From positions 98,406-162,405 of the forward strand of contig CALNHX010002968.1 of the NCBI GenBank assembly GCA_940337035.1: a stretch of 64,000 nucleotides of DNA, read 5' to 3'. Position numbers and translations under genes: made by a program. The stretch is from Agriotes lineatus. Lineage: Eukaryota; Arthropoda; Insecta; Coleoptera; Elateridae. The notes under the pieces were generated by a model. It was given only the letters and a program-made list of their open reading frames with translations, made no database searches and had not been told where the DNA came from. Of this stretch, positions 35,699 through 47,414 are shown piece by piece (the first letter of the stretch is position 1; every line of letters begins with the position of its first letter).

Positions 35699-37510
35699 TA
35701 GAGTAGTGTTGCAGAGGTTGCACCTTTGATGTCAGGCGGTCGCACCTGGTGCCATAGATACCGGGTGGCTTGGCATGACTGGTCCTCGCAAGACACTCAA
35801 CTCTCAACTTATTTATGGCTCCGCTCGCCACTCCCTGGAAGCTGCATCGACCTGCAGACTAAACTAAGTTGAGGGTAACCAGATATGGTGAACTGAGTAT
35901 AATTAAACAACGTCTGATCCGAAGCGGGCGGTTGTTAACGGGTAGACCAAACTCGTAAGCCACGAAGACGGCAATTGGTCTAGGACTAGAACCCGAATGT
36001 AAAGGAAGGGTAGACCGAACTCTGTAGTCCAGTCAAGACAGTCGGCATAATGGAAGAAAACCACGACAAAAAATTACCCGGTCCTCCAGGTTGGGGGTTT
36101 AGGCAGCCGGCCAGCACCTCGTTCCTAGTAAAAATAGTACTTCAAGTACTACATCGCTAAATTTCCTATAACCAAGCCTCGGAAACAGGATGGAACAAAC
36201 CAAAGACGAACTCAGGCGCGAAAACGGATATTGAGTATAAGCACATGGAACGTTCGGAGCTTATCCAATAAATATGAAGAATTCTTAAAAGAAATCGAAA
36301 AATTTAATGTAGATATAGCCACACTAACTGAAACCAAAAAGAAAGGACAAACTACAGAAGAAAAACAATGATATATATGTATACACAGCGGAGTCCCTAA
36401 GGAAGAACGAGCCCGTAGTGGTGTCTCTATAATCATAAAGAAACGATTTAAACAATGCATACGCTCTTGGGAACAAATTAATGATAGGATTGTAAAAGTA
36501 CAGCTGAATTTGATGAACCATGAAGTTGTTTTAGTTGGAGTATATGCACCAAGCGAAGATGCTGCCATTGATGTTAAAGATAAATTTTATGAGGAACTGA
36601 CAACGTTGCTTAATTCAATAAGTGACCGCAAAGAAATATTATTAATGGGCGATTTCAATGGCAGGACTGGGAGCGATGCCGATCCCGTAGTAGGCAAATA
36701 CGGAGAAGATATCTTAAATAACAACGGAGAAAGACTAGTTGAAATGTGCCACCAAAGTTCTCTAAAAATAACTAACGGATGGTTCCAACACAAAGACATT
36801 CATCGATTCACCTGGACACAACCTACACGACAACTAAAGACAATTATAGATTATATAATCTGTAAACAAGATTCCAAATTAAGAGTGATGGACGTAAGAG
36901 TGAAACGAGGGGCCGAATGTGGCTCAGACCACTACCTCCTGGAATCTAAAATCTATTTTCCGTTTAGAAAAAACAATAAAAATGAATTAAGTACGATAGG
37001 GAAAAATATCTTAAGTCCTACAATACCAAAATATAATTTTGCAGGATTAGAGGACGATTCCACAAGGTTTCTGTATCAACTGCGCTTGGCCAATAAATTA
37101 CGATTGGTAGAAGACGCATGCCCACAAGAAATGTATAATAACATTCACACATGCATACATGAAGCAGCCCACGAAGCTTTAGGAGAGAAAGAAGCATCTT
37201 CTCGAAGAAAGGGCTTGCCAAAATGGTGGTCAAAACACATTGAAAATGTAGTCTCAGCAAAGAAGGAATCATATAGGAAATGGATGTCAACTAAAGCACC
37301 AGAAGATTGGGAACTATACCGCCAAGACAGAAAAGAGGCACAAAAAGCTATAACTAAAGCTAAAAACGATCAATGGGAAACAGCGTGTGCAGAGATTAAT
37401 AAATGCACGGGAAACATGCGGGCAACCAAAGCTTGGTCTATATTAAAAAACATGAGAACCTCAAACAAAGATACAAGTGGGATAAGTTTAATACAAATAA
37501 AAAGGGAACA
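35699..37510 (+). pseudogene. LINE 5' UTR and endonuclease half
   Basis: About 490 bp of GC-richer 5' UTR lead into the endonuclease: RILSISTWNVRSLSNKYEEF, IATLTETKKKGQ, a stop near 36370, then a 359-codon frame from 36510 with VGVYAPSEDA, LLMGDFNGRTGSD, HRFTWTQPTRQLKTIIDYII and CGSDHYLLESKI. All catalytic motifs are present. A linker with LPKWWSKHIENVVSAKK follows, ending at SLIQIKREQ where the insertion stops; the last ~25 codons of the ORF belong to flanking DNA. Confidence 0.85.
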
Positions 37511-37518
37511 AATTAAAT

Positions 37519-38835
37519 GCTCGGTATTTTATTCCTACTGCAGGACATATTTTCCCGATATTTTGTCCAAATGCATGATTAGAAAATAAATGTTCGATAA
37601 AAGTACTAAGCGCTCGATAAGTGCATTGAGTGCTCGGTATAAAAAAGATATGCATCCTAAGAAAATAAATGTTCCATAAAAATACTAGATGTTCTACAAT
37701 GATAACGAACGCCCTGTATAAAATTCAAATGCCTATTAAAATATTAAACATTCGATAAACATGAAAGACGCTCGATACAAAATAAAGATGCTCGATACAA
37801 AATACAAATCTTTGGGCAAATAGTAATAGACAAAACGTACGTACGATAATTACAATTAGTGTTCGGTATGAAATTTACTTGCTTTTCCTTTGCTTGGCTT
37901 TTTTTGTTTACCTTTAATTAAAGACAATGATTTTATCTAGGTAAACTTTAATACTCAGAAAGAATATTTTTATTAAAAAAGTACATAACTTGATAAAATA
38001 CAACACAGGTATTTAAAAAAAAATGTAATAAATTCTGATAGATAACACATAAACAACGAAACAACACTTCCAAAAAGTAAACTCTGATCATACATAAATC
38101 ATGAAACAACATTAATTCAAGTAGATATTCAAAAAAAAAAGAAAAAAGTAATAATATAGTTCCATGGTAATAACATAACATACAAGTATAGTATAATCAA
38201 AAATAATTTTTTGGTAGATATAAAAAACCGAAAAAGAGAAAGATTCCTGTATTCTATTTGAGATAGTATGAAAGCCTCATCATCTTCGCCATCTGGTACC
38301 TGAGAATGATCGATGCAATTTTTTTCTAATTCACCAGGACTTATGGAATTTGAACCGAATTTGACGTTCTTTGCTATTGAACACTTGTTTTCTTTTCTAT
38401 TCCTTATCTATCTTCTTCCTTCTTTTCTTTGGCGCATGCTTCTCAAATACATCACTCTCACTTTCTTCAAATAACATGCACTGATACGCACACACGTCCA
38501 TTCAGTTTTTCTAGTTTAGGCTGCACTTGGCGAGCAAATCGAACCCTTGAAACGCATTAAATTATCGAGCGTTTATTAATACAATATGAAACAAAATTTC
38601 AATTAATAGTAAACTTCAGCTACCGAGCATTTGGTTTTTTAAGGTACATATTTAATTAGAATAGCAAGCAGAACTTACCGTGCAAATGATATATGTTATA
38701 TTGTTGGTTTTGTTAAAATAAAAAGCATTTCAAATTAAGTTAACGTGCATTTTTAATTTTTTATCGAGCATTTAGTATTTTTTTAGCTTGCAAAATGCAT
38801 TAAAATAGCGAATGTTTATTACCACCCAAATAAAA
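37519..38835. mobile_element. Foldback-type element with ~20-bp degenerate subterminal repeats
   Basis: From ~37520 to 37880 a motif like ATGCTCGATAAAAATA recurs every ~20 bp (for example CGCTCGATA at 37611, TGCTCGGTATAAAA at 37631, ACGCTCGATACAAAATAAAG at 37770, ATGCTCGATACAAAATAC at 37790). From ~38560 to 38830 the inverse recurs (ATCGAGCGTTTATTAATAC, ACCGAGCATTT, TATCGAGCATTTAGTATTTT). So two inverted arrays bracket ~700 bp of AT-rich DNA without a recognisable transposase. Family unknown; edges approximate because the left flank is also the LINE target site. Confidence 0.65.
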
Positions 38836-40291
38836 AGCTGGTACGATTATTACAAATCACTTTTGACGGAGAACAGAAACGAATTCTTGCGCGCCAATGA
38901 ACAGGTAGAGAATGACGGTAACATTCAGGAAACTCCTAGAGAACTGGACATAATTAAATATTTAAAGTCAAATATTCAGTAAAATTATCATTCCTTTCTC
39001 GTTAATTGAAACTTTAATTATATTGTTTGGAAATGACTAGTAGTAACGCATTCATGAAATGTTGACCTATTAATCTATTAATAATTTAACAATCAAGGAA
39101 ACTGTTAATATTCTAATAATAAATTTAATACAACCAGAGTTTACATAATTAAACATATGTAATTGTATCTTTGTTTCGGCGCTTCGAACTCTTATTATCA
39201 AAAAAGGTCGAAAGTCAAAAAGAATTGATCAGAGATACCATGTTAGTCATCAATTCCGTCTGGAATTACCATGTATGTGTCGGATGAGCCAAATAAGTGC
39301 GATAAAGCCTTGATAACGGTAAGCCACGCGTACTATTTTAGTTTTTATGTTATGATCACCATTGATTGAATATGTTCTTTAATGTTTCGATATCGATAAC
39401 AATTTTCAACTATGTTGCAAATGGAGCCATGAGTAAATACATTGTTTGAAGATATTACGACAAGTTTTATTGCATCTTCTTCATATATGACATTGTGTTC
39501 CACATTAAAAATAATATAATAATATCCAATAGCATTGCAAATAATTCCATAGGCAATAAATATCTCAGAGGCCACAAAATTAGGTCAAATAAAAATTATC
39601 TAAGAACTGCAAGATCCATCGAAAAGTGTAAAGCTGCAATCTTGAATATATTTAAATGAGTTTAAAAATGAACATATAAATACATTAGCAAGAAGAGTGC
39701 TGATATATTACTATTTGGAAATTTTGAGTTTTTTTAAATTTTACTGGATATAAGATATTAATCCGTTTAGCTATTATAATCTTTAAATATTGGCATTCGT
39801 TGCTATTTGAAAATGCCATACAAAGTTTGAAGTGGCTGATAATAATTTTCAGAATTCTGAGAGATTCATCGAGTCAACAACACTTTTATCTCAATTTTTA
39901 GGATTGAGGACATTATCGTAGCACGTGTGAGATATTGAAGATATGGAACTACTTGATACTTTCCGAAAACAATTCTGATCCCAGATTAGTGTACAAGGTT
40001 ATTGAAAGATGAAGTTGCTGTCAGTAAATGATTCGCTAAAATAAATAAATCCTTAATTGAAAACTGTCATTTAACTGATGATTTACTAATTCTGATGTAT
40101 TCCTGTTTACGGAAGCTTTTTAAAATGTGCGGATCACTGGAACAATTAGAAGCATGTGACGGCACATACAAATGACATAAACAGTTTATAATGGCATTTA
40201 AAACGGCTGGAATACTATGTTAAATTTTTTTTATAAATGAGTATTTAGAGTGCCTAGTTTACAACCAAGTTATTTCATGATCGTAATAGTA
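38836..40291. other. Anonymous AT-rich DNA
   Basis: No gene or clear repeat recognised. A 76-codon minus-strand ORF (39345-39575) has no domain. Confidence 0.35.
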
Positions 40292-40427
40292 ATTTACGAT
40301 GCAAGTAACGTTATCAAGCTTTTTACATTGCGAGAGAATAGTTTGAATAAACGAACGCCGTTAGGAGCGAGTTCTTTAAAATTCTCGAGTAATGTAGAAA
40401 GCAGATAACGTTACGTATATCGTAACA
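40292..40427. repeat. Long palindrome P5
   Basis: Arms of ~55-60 bp: GTAACGTTATC outside, CTTTTTACATT and GAGAATA further in. The centre ACGCCGTTAGGAGCGAG is GC-rich. Non-coding. Confidence 0.7.
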
Positions 40428-40530
40428 CGGTTTATTTTATCCTAAAATACTAATCTTTTTAAAAAAATAGGAAAAATTGTTATTAATGACGCAACAACGA
40501 GGTATGGCTGCGATAATATCACTCAATACT

Positions 40531-41132
40531 GTATTGTTGGTAGCACTGTCAGGTTATGTTAAATTCGAGATTAGCAGGTTAAGTTTTGCGTTAGTCTGTG
40601 TCAAATAACAAACAAAACCTAACCTAATTTCTGAGGCTTTTATGGCCATTGTCATTAAGTAACAAACGACTTCCGGGATTGGACCGTGTCATGATTGAGA
40701 TCGAAGAACTCAACGTTTCGCCCACTTTCGTAAGGGGCTTCATCAGGAGGAAAAAGCAAAAGAGCACGGTAACTCAACGTGTTAACCACGCCAGAGGCGA
40801 GACTCTTTGCAAGGGAAGAGATAGACGAGCGTGGTAACTCAACGTGTGAACCAAGTCAGAAACTCGAGTTTCGCCTCTGACGTGGTTCACACGTTGAGTT
40901 AGCGTGCTCGTCTATCCCTTCCCTTGCAAAGAGTTTCGCCTCTGGCGTGGTTAACACGTTGAGTTACCGTGCTCTTTTGATTTTCCTCCTGATGAAGCCC
41001 CTTACGAAAGTGGGCGAAACGTTGAGTTCTTCGATCTCAATCATGACACGATCCAATCCCGGAAGTCGTTTGTTAAAACCTAACCTACTAACATCGAATT
41101 TGACATAGACTGCCATTGTCACTAACAATACA
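40531..41132. repeat. Nested palindrome P6 with 414-bp near-perfect core
   Basis: The outer arms (GTATTGTTGGTAGCACTG at 40531 and its inverse ending at 41132) match the palindrome at 41492-41633. Within them, 40661-41074 is a second palindrome with ~205-bp arms that differ at only a few bases and meet at AAACTCGAGTTT (~40860-40871). Each arm contains two ~65-bp direct sub-repeats based on GGTAACTCAACGTGT. Each arm also holds CTGATGA (40989-40995 on plus; 40740-40746 on minus) followed ~20 bp later by GAAAC (41016-41020; 40715-40719 on minus) around a pairable stem, which resembles a hammerhead ribozyme core; helices I and III were not convincingly found. Confidence 0.85.
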
Positions 41133-41491
41133 CGTCAGTACTGCCAACATGTGATTAAATGCTAATAAAGTATCGGTATGTTATTTTTCTTAACAACACT
41201 AATGCTGTTAAATGCATCTTAACGCAACTAGTTGCCAAGGAGTTATTATCATAGTAACATAATAGGATAAAATAAATATATTTCTATAAGTATTATTCGA
41301 GAGCTATGAAACGGGGTTTCTTACTAAATAAATATATAGATATAAATATTTTAATCGCATTTCATTTGGTAATGTACTACATTTCTACCTTCAAAATCGT
41401 TGAGAAATGTGGTACGTTCGTACGTTTCTGCATTAGCAACACTTTTCTGCATAGCAACAGCGATTCGTTTTACGTTTGGCAGTACTGAAGT

Positions 41492-41633
41492 GTATTGTTG
41501 GTGACACTGTAAGTTTATGTCAAATTCAAGGTTAGCAGGTTAGGTTTTGCGTCAGTTTTGACAGAGACTGACGCAAAACCTAACCGGCTAACCTCGAATT
41601 TGGCATAGACTTACAGTGTTACCAACTATATAC
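41492..41633. repeat. Palindrome P7, same family as the outer part of P6
   Basis: Arms of ~65 bp (41492-41556, 41567-41633) with a 10-bp loop TTTGACAGAG. The arm reads GTATTGTTGGTGACACTGTA outward to inward, ending GGTTAGGTTTTGCGTCAGT. It is probably the simple form of the element that P6 disrupts. Confidence 0.85.
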
Positions 41634-42224
41634 GTAGTTGTAGATAAAATAATGACACGCATATAATGGCTGTATTACATTAGGATGACTACAACACTTT
41701 CCTTCGGCATGTGTGTAAACTTCATTCTCATGTAACATAGCCTACGTTATATGCTTGTTAAATAAAATACTATTATCTATGAGAGTGTGTAAAATTGACT
41801 TTTAGTTGCCAGTTTTAAGTTTGTAAACCGACTGTTTAATAACATGTTTTCATTAGTTTCCGTCGTAAGTTGCAACGTGCTTAAAAAAAATTAACCAAGC
41901 AAAATTACGACCGGTTGCCAGTAATTCCAATTTACATTTGAAATATTTTCTTATATTTACCGTGTTTCCCAGATTCTATCCTAGATAAGATATTGTACGA
42001 TATATATGCTTAAAACATCGTTAGTCACTCACGGGACTTAAAACGCTTGCTCACTAGCGTTTTAACTCTGCCCCACTGGTGACTAAAGACTAGCTTTACG
42101 CACTTGTATCGTCTTTCTGCGAGGTTTTGGAAAATGTAGAAGCTTTTAATGATAGCTATTTATACACTTAGACAAAAAGTGATACTTCTAGTCATGAGGA
42201 ATGATGTGACACGAGCACTGAACT
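41634..42224. other. Anonymous DNA with a small palindrome
   Basis: At 42022-42087 TAGTCAC...TTAAAACGCT pairs with AGCGTTTTAA...GTGACTA across a short GC-containing loop. No gene was recognised. Confidence 0.45.
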
Positions 42225-42300
42225 CAGTGGCGTAGCTAGATATCAGCAGGCTCTGTATCATAAACTGCCAAGTGGGCCCCCGCCCTCGCCCCATCAAGGT
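42225..42300. mobile_element. Possible hAT left end
   Basis: CAGTGGCGTAGCTAGATATC at 42225 is a typical hAT terminal sequence, followed by GC-rich text with GGGCCCCCGCC. No matching right end or 8-bp duplication was found, so this is a solo end or coincidence. Confidence 0.35.
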
Positions 42301-42559
42301 ATTATCAAATAAACGTATAAAAATACGAACTCAATTTTTATTTTGTAACAAAACAAAATATAATTATTTTTTATATATTGTCGATTTAAATTTCTTTTCT
42401 GATTATACCCCTCACTTAATTGTACTTTTAGGGTATGTTACTTTCCCATCACGGTAAAATACTAGTCTACTACGATTTAAAATAAACAGTAAAATTGAAG
42501 AAATCGTAATAGGGATTTTTTATCAAAAAATCTTGTTAATAAAAGTTGTTCAGAATCGT

Positions 42560-43306
42560 TCTTCTTCTTCTTCTTCCTTCTCAGCATTTGATCGTCCACT
42601 CCTGAATGTATGCCTCCTCTTTCATTTTCCACTCGTTTCGGTCTTGCGCTGATTGTAGCCAATTCTTCCCAGCTTTTTCTTTTATATCGTCTACCCATCT
42701 TCTGGGTGGTCTTCCTAGGCTACGTTTGTGCATTCTTGGTCTCCACGTTAAAATACGTTTTGGCCACTTTACCTCTTCTTGTCTGGCCACATGTCCCGTC
42801 CATCTCCATTTTGTCTTCGCAATTCTTTCCACAACGTCCTCTACCTTTGTTCTTTTTCTGATTTCTTTGTTTGTGATTCTGTCTCTTAGGCTTATACCCA
42901 GCATTAATATTGTTGCTGATTTGATAGTTAGCGACATTGTCTTGGTTCCATATGTTAATACCGGCAGTATACACAAATTAAACACCTTTTTTTCAAGTTG
43001 ATTGGTATTTTTGTGTTTTTAATTATGAATCCTAATTTTCCGGTAGCTGCCCATGTTAGTCGGATTCTTCTAGTTATTTCAGCAGTCTGGTTCTCTATGC
43101 CTAGTTTTAATGTGTGGCCTAAGTATACATATTCGTCTACATTTTCCAATGTGTCATTTCCGACTCTTATGTTGATGTTTTCTGAAGACATAACTTTTGT
43201 TTTTTCCATGTTCATGGAGAGGCCTATTTCTTCCGAAGTCGCTTTAAGTTCGCTTAACATCTCTTGCAGGTTGGCGTTATTAAGGAGTTTGTGCTTGTGA
43301 CTATGA
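42560..43306 (-). pseudogene. LINE ORF2 3' fragment (RTE-like)
   Basis: The minus strand starts inside the RT (ANLQEMLSELKATSEEIGLS, MEKTKVMSS, DEYVYLGHTLKLGIENQTAE) and, after one frameshift near 42970, continues VLTYGTKTMSLT, KTKWRWTGHVARQEEVKWPK and RSLGRPPRRWVDDIKEKAG. A GAA-rich tail (GAAGGAAGAAGAAGAAGAA) follows. It is strongly 5'-truncated and lacks the catalytic block. Confidence 0.8.
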
Positions 43307-45040
43307 GGGAGGTCTAAATTTTCCAGTGGCTTTACATGAAATCGAAAATTCTTTAATAGAAATAAAGAAATGTGTTACACATAACTGGAAACTATCTTTT
43401 ATTGAGAACATACAATATAATATGTGCAATAAAAAAAAATCTGTTGCCCTACCCAAGACATGATAGATCTGCTACATAAACCAAAAAGTTATAGAAACTC
43501 TAAACATATGTCTGAACATCACTATAAGACATATACAATTTTAAAACGAAGGTTGAAATCATTATTCTAAAAAGTGTTATTTTGTAAATTACTTACAATA
43601 TAACTATAAAAAAATAAATCACACATCAAATTAAATATTAAATATCTAGGCTTAATAATTGGTTAAAATGCTACTTGGAAATTGTCTATGGACAAAATAA
43701 AAAATAGTTTATACAAAATTGTTCTTAAGTTCGTTGGTTAAAAACTATTTTACAAATTTAGATATTATAGAAGTTATATTTTGTCTTTGCTCAATCCATT
43801 ATAATCCACGATATATTATGTATTCAGAGAGGAACCACATCGAAACCTATCACGCTTTAAAAATCCCTACTTAGATTAATATATAATGTTGCTAGACTGA
43901 CATCAAGCAAGGAATTATTCAGTTTATGACAATTACCAATGGTACGTTAACTTTATTGTATAGCAGTTAGCTGTGAGTAAATACGTATTCAAAAATGGAA
44001 CTTCTACTTTAATTGAACAACAGTCAGAGAACACATTATACTTCAACAACCACAAGTTAAAAGAATCCATACGCAAACATCCTTAGTATACCAAGAATTG
44101 AAAATATTCAATGCTATCTGTCAGATATAAAAAATCTGAGATTTAATTCGTTTAAGCACAACATTACAAAACAGACCACTAATATAGATATTTATAATTT
44201 GTTCAACATACTTTAGGGAGTTGAATAAAATTATTCTAGTCTATTTTATTAACGCATTCATTCATTCGCTGTCTTTAGCCTCTTTTAGCATTCGGTGTTG
44301 AGCAACATTCATACCAAGCATGAAGTGCGCAGAATATAAAACACAGATACATGCAACTGAACAGTCTATAAATGCATAATCATATTAATAACTTCTGTAC
44401 TACATTTCTAAAACTTAATTTGGAGTATTCGTTAATAATAATCTGGTATCCTCATACTATGGCAGACCGTAAAGCAATTGAAAAGTAAAAATATTTCCTG
44501 ACTACCAGTTTGTTGAAGTTTTGGGAGCTGGTCGAAGGTTGTTCAAATGTATTTATAGAGGAGTATCTGATTTATCAGCTTTACGATCATCTTCACAGGC
44601 CTCCGAAGGGGGTTTTGAACGTCTGAATTTATGCAGATAGAAACACAATATTGTGAAAAATTCACAAAAATGCATACCTTTTCGTTAATAATTGCTTTCC
44701 AATGTTAATTGGCCTCAGTTACTCTGTTGAAAACAAAAAAACTCTTAGCTATTTAGCTAATTATTATTTTAATTATGAGACAACTTACCAAAAATATTGA
44801 ACACCAGGAATCGATCTTCGATTTCCACAAAAAGGCATTTTACAGCAATTTCTTCAAAAAATACGGGATTCAGTATATGCAAATCCCATCTTTCGTATAA
44901 AGAGGGGCATGCGTCCAATTGTGTCTACCTTATTTTCTTCAAATGTGTACATATTTTCATGCGCAGGTCGTATGAGTTGCTCTTCCATTTAATAATACAA
45001 TTCAGTGGACACGAGTGAGAACAAGACACTTTTTTCGTAA
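43307..45040. other. Anonymous AT-rich DNA
   Basis: No gene recognised. A GC-rich spot at 44597-44622 (ACAGGCCTCCGAAGGGGG) stands out from its setting but matches no feature I know. Confidence 0.35.
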
Positions 45041-45047
45041 TGTATTA

Positions 45048-45183
45048 GTATATTGTACAACTAGTGTTGAAAATAGCACTTTTTACACAAGTGGGGAAGT
45101 TTCGTGACCACAAGCCTCAGGCGAGTGTCATAAAGCCCCACAAATGTGAAAAGTGCTTTTCATCTTGTTGTACACTATACTTT
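45048..45183. repeat. Long palindrome P8
   Basis: Arms of ~60 bp: TTGTACAAC, AGCACTTTTTACA and GTGGGGAAG pair with inverse copies. The loop CAAGCCTCAGGCGAG is a GCC-TCA-GGC mini-hairpin. Confidence 0.75.
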
Positions 45184-45539
45184 TTTACGACTGTGAGCCG
45201 CCGCCTAGATTTCAAATATAGGCGTCAATTTCAGTTTGCGACATCGATGTTTTTAAGCGTGCGACATCGTTGTCTCACGGGGTGTGAAATGTAAGATTTT
45301 TTGCATATTGATCGTGAAAGTCGTGTTTTTTTTTAAAGTAAAATCAATCGTATTTAAAGTTCCTCTTTTTTAACGCAAAAATCGTGAAAAAAAGTACACT
45401 TTTTTTAACTATTTTATTGAAATGTCAATTTGACAGTTGTCAATTCCGAAGTCCTATTCGACTAAATTTCGAACAAGAGATCACTATGCAAAAAAACTAC
45501 GTGTACAACACGTTTTGAACGTCCTTTTTTTCATGCATT

Positions 45540-45585
45540 TGCTTGATTAACTCGGGCTTCGCCCTGGTTATTAAACTGAAACTTA
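45540..45585. repeat. Short palindrome P9
   Basis: TTGATTAACTC pairs imperfectly with GGTTATTAAAC around the cap GGGCTTCGCCC. Same layout as its neighbours but with a shorter stem. Confidence 0.55.
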
Positions 45586-45634
45586 TTGAAAAAAAAAGTA
45601 TAACTTTCAAAACTAGTTGTACAAATTACTATTA

Positions 45635-45735
45635 CGTTACAAGACCGGAAAGTATAGTGTTTTGCAGGTCGAGCCAAGCGGTTCGCCCTGGAAGACCTGG
45701 GGAGACCTGCAAAACACTTTCCGGTCATGTACCGT
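45635..45735. repeat. Long palindrome P10
   Basis: Arms share GACCGGAAAGT, GTTTTGCAGGTC and their inverses, with a 3-bp gap. The centre, GAGCCAAGCGGTTCGCCCTGG, is GC-rich (21 bp including edges, 45671-45691). Confidence 0.75.
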
Positions 45736-45776
45736 GCAATATTTTTTTTTCGTACACTAACACTGAAAGAGCTGCT

Positions 45777-45926
45777 TTGCCGTACAATTTATTAATTAGA
45801 AAGTTACACTTTGCGGTATTCGTACTGCAAAGTAGTAGTTTGCGGTATTCGTACGGCAAAGTAACACTTTTAACTTTGCGTAAAAATACCTCAAAGTGTA
45901 CCTTTCTAATTAATACATTTTACGGC
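45777..45926. repeat. Long palindrome P11
   Basis: Arms of ~70 bp begin GCCGTACAATTTATTAATTA and include TACACTTTGCGGTATT, which also recurs as a direct sub-repeat within the left arm. Its layout matches P8 and P10, its neighbours within 0.9 kb. Confidence 0.75.
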
Positions 45927-46333
45927 AAATTCAGATACAAGGATAAATTTATTATTCCGTTTTGTATGCTAGTGTACGAAAAAATATTATACGAAACTCG
46001 TATGAAAGTGACCTTTCCATACTCGTCTCGAAATTCCGGACTCGGCCTACGGTTTCTTCCGGAAACATCTCACTCGTACTTAAAAGCTCCACTTTCTCTA
46101 CTTGTACCGTAAATTACTATTTTACGACATCCGAGTCCATAGTTCCACACTTGCGAATTCGCTTTCGAAAACCAAAAAGAATTATGACATTAGTATCTAT
46201 CATATGACTTATCCAAACAATAACACAAACTTGTTCCATAGTAACGAAGGCATCACGGACAAAAGCTTTTAAATTGAAATGACATTTGAAAAGCTGTGCC
46301 AAGGCAAACTTCATCTAGTTATCTATTAACATA

Positions 46334-46864
46334 CAGGGTGTCCCGCCATATGACGGCCATAGCTTAAGTGTGTGTTGCTGTGGACATTTTATGTAAAAAA
46401 TGTCTGATGAACTCAGTCGTAACGAAAATACCACCGCTTTAAATTTAATAAATATATACGTACTGATTGTTATTTTCACGAAAATAAAATTATGTTGGCT
46501 ATGAGTTGTTGTTTTTTCTTTATCCTGTTTTAACAATTGTTACAAATTTAGTATTGTGTATGCCAAAATCAGCTCAGCTCTGAAAAGAAGAGGTTATTAC
46601 TAAGATTATGGATGCTGCAACTTATTCGTGCTGATTATAATACTCTTTGAAGAGACTCTTCCTCAATTGTAAGGAGTCAATGGTTTATGCAAAAATTAAA
46701 TAGGTAAACTTTTTATACAATTACTGCAGTAATATGGTCTTCAAAATCATAAAATTCAAAAAAATACAAAATTAATAGTGCCTCTATGTATCAGACATGA
46801 TTTTCTTAAAATGACCTCAACAACACCTCCTTAAGCTATGGAAGTCATGTTGCGAGACACTTTC
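46334..46864. mobile_element. MITE with TACAGGGTGTCCC-type ends
   Basis: The left end CAGGGTGTCCCGCCATATGA...CCATAGCTTAAG is matched by an inverse at 46829-46864. Arms of ~36 bp with about eight mismatches. The preceding TA fits mariner-type insertion. Interior AT-rich, no transposase. Confidence 0.6.
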
Positions 46865-47414
46865 GTTTAGTTCTGATCGTTCGTTATCACAATTTTCACA
46901 TATAATTTCATAAGAGCATCAATTCTTTCAGGAATTTTTGTTGAGTGCGTTCCAACAACGTCGCGTCCCGCTCGGGCAATTTAGGACGTTGAATGCACGA
47001 AAAATTATTTCGGATATGAATTAATGCTCGAATGCAGATTCAGTAAGAAAATCGTAACGACACAAACCCTAAAAAGAAGTAATGTCTACCTACAAAACAT
47101 TTCCAAGAAATTTTGTTGTTGTATTGGTTACGGTTGGTGAACTAATTTTTCTATTGGTCATTAATGAGTGTCGTACGATTTTCAAAATCATTTTTACCTT
47201 TACAGCTACTAAGAATAAGTTCGGCTTGTAAGAATTACTATCCAGTAGCCGGAATTACACATTTACCACAGAATTTAAAATTAGTAAGAGCATCTTTATG
47301 AGAATTTCAAACGATCTGTAGCAAAATAATAAATATATTGATAAGTGTTAAACATTTTTTAGCGATTGTGTATAATGTGCTTACATAAAAAATGTTGTAC
47401 TTAGTGATATACAC
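46865..47414. other. Anonymous DNA
   Basis: No gene or repeat recognised. Confidence 0.35.

Larger units (their letters stand above)
34165..37510 (-). mobile_element. LINE insertion with inverted 5' half
   Basis: A minus-strand 3' half (34165-35698) abuts, head to head, a plus-strand 5' half (35699-37510). Both halves lie inside a perfect 8-bp duplication, AATTAAAT (34157-34164 and 37511-37518). The plus half covers the 5' UTR and endonuclease and ends in the pre-RT linker. The minus half begins just before RT motif 1 and runs to the stop codon and an (AT)n tail. The halves complement each other with a small gap, as twin-primed LINE insertions do. That both halves are one family is inferred from fit, not proven. 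Confidence 0.75.

Noticed and set aside
45543..46112. 189-codon plus-strand ORF
   Set aside because: It runs through palindromes P10 and P11, so its composition mirrors the inverted repeats; no domain or codon pattern supports a protein.
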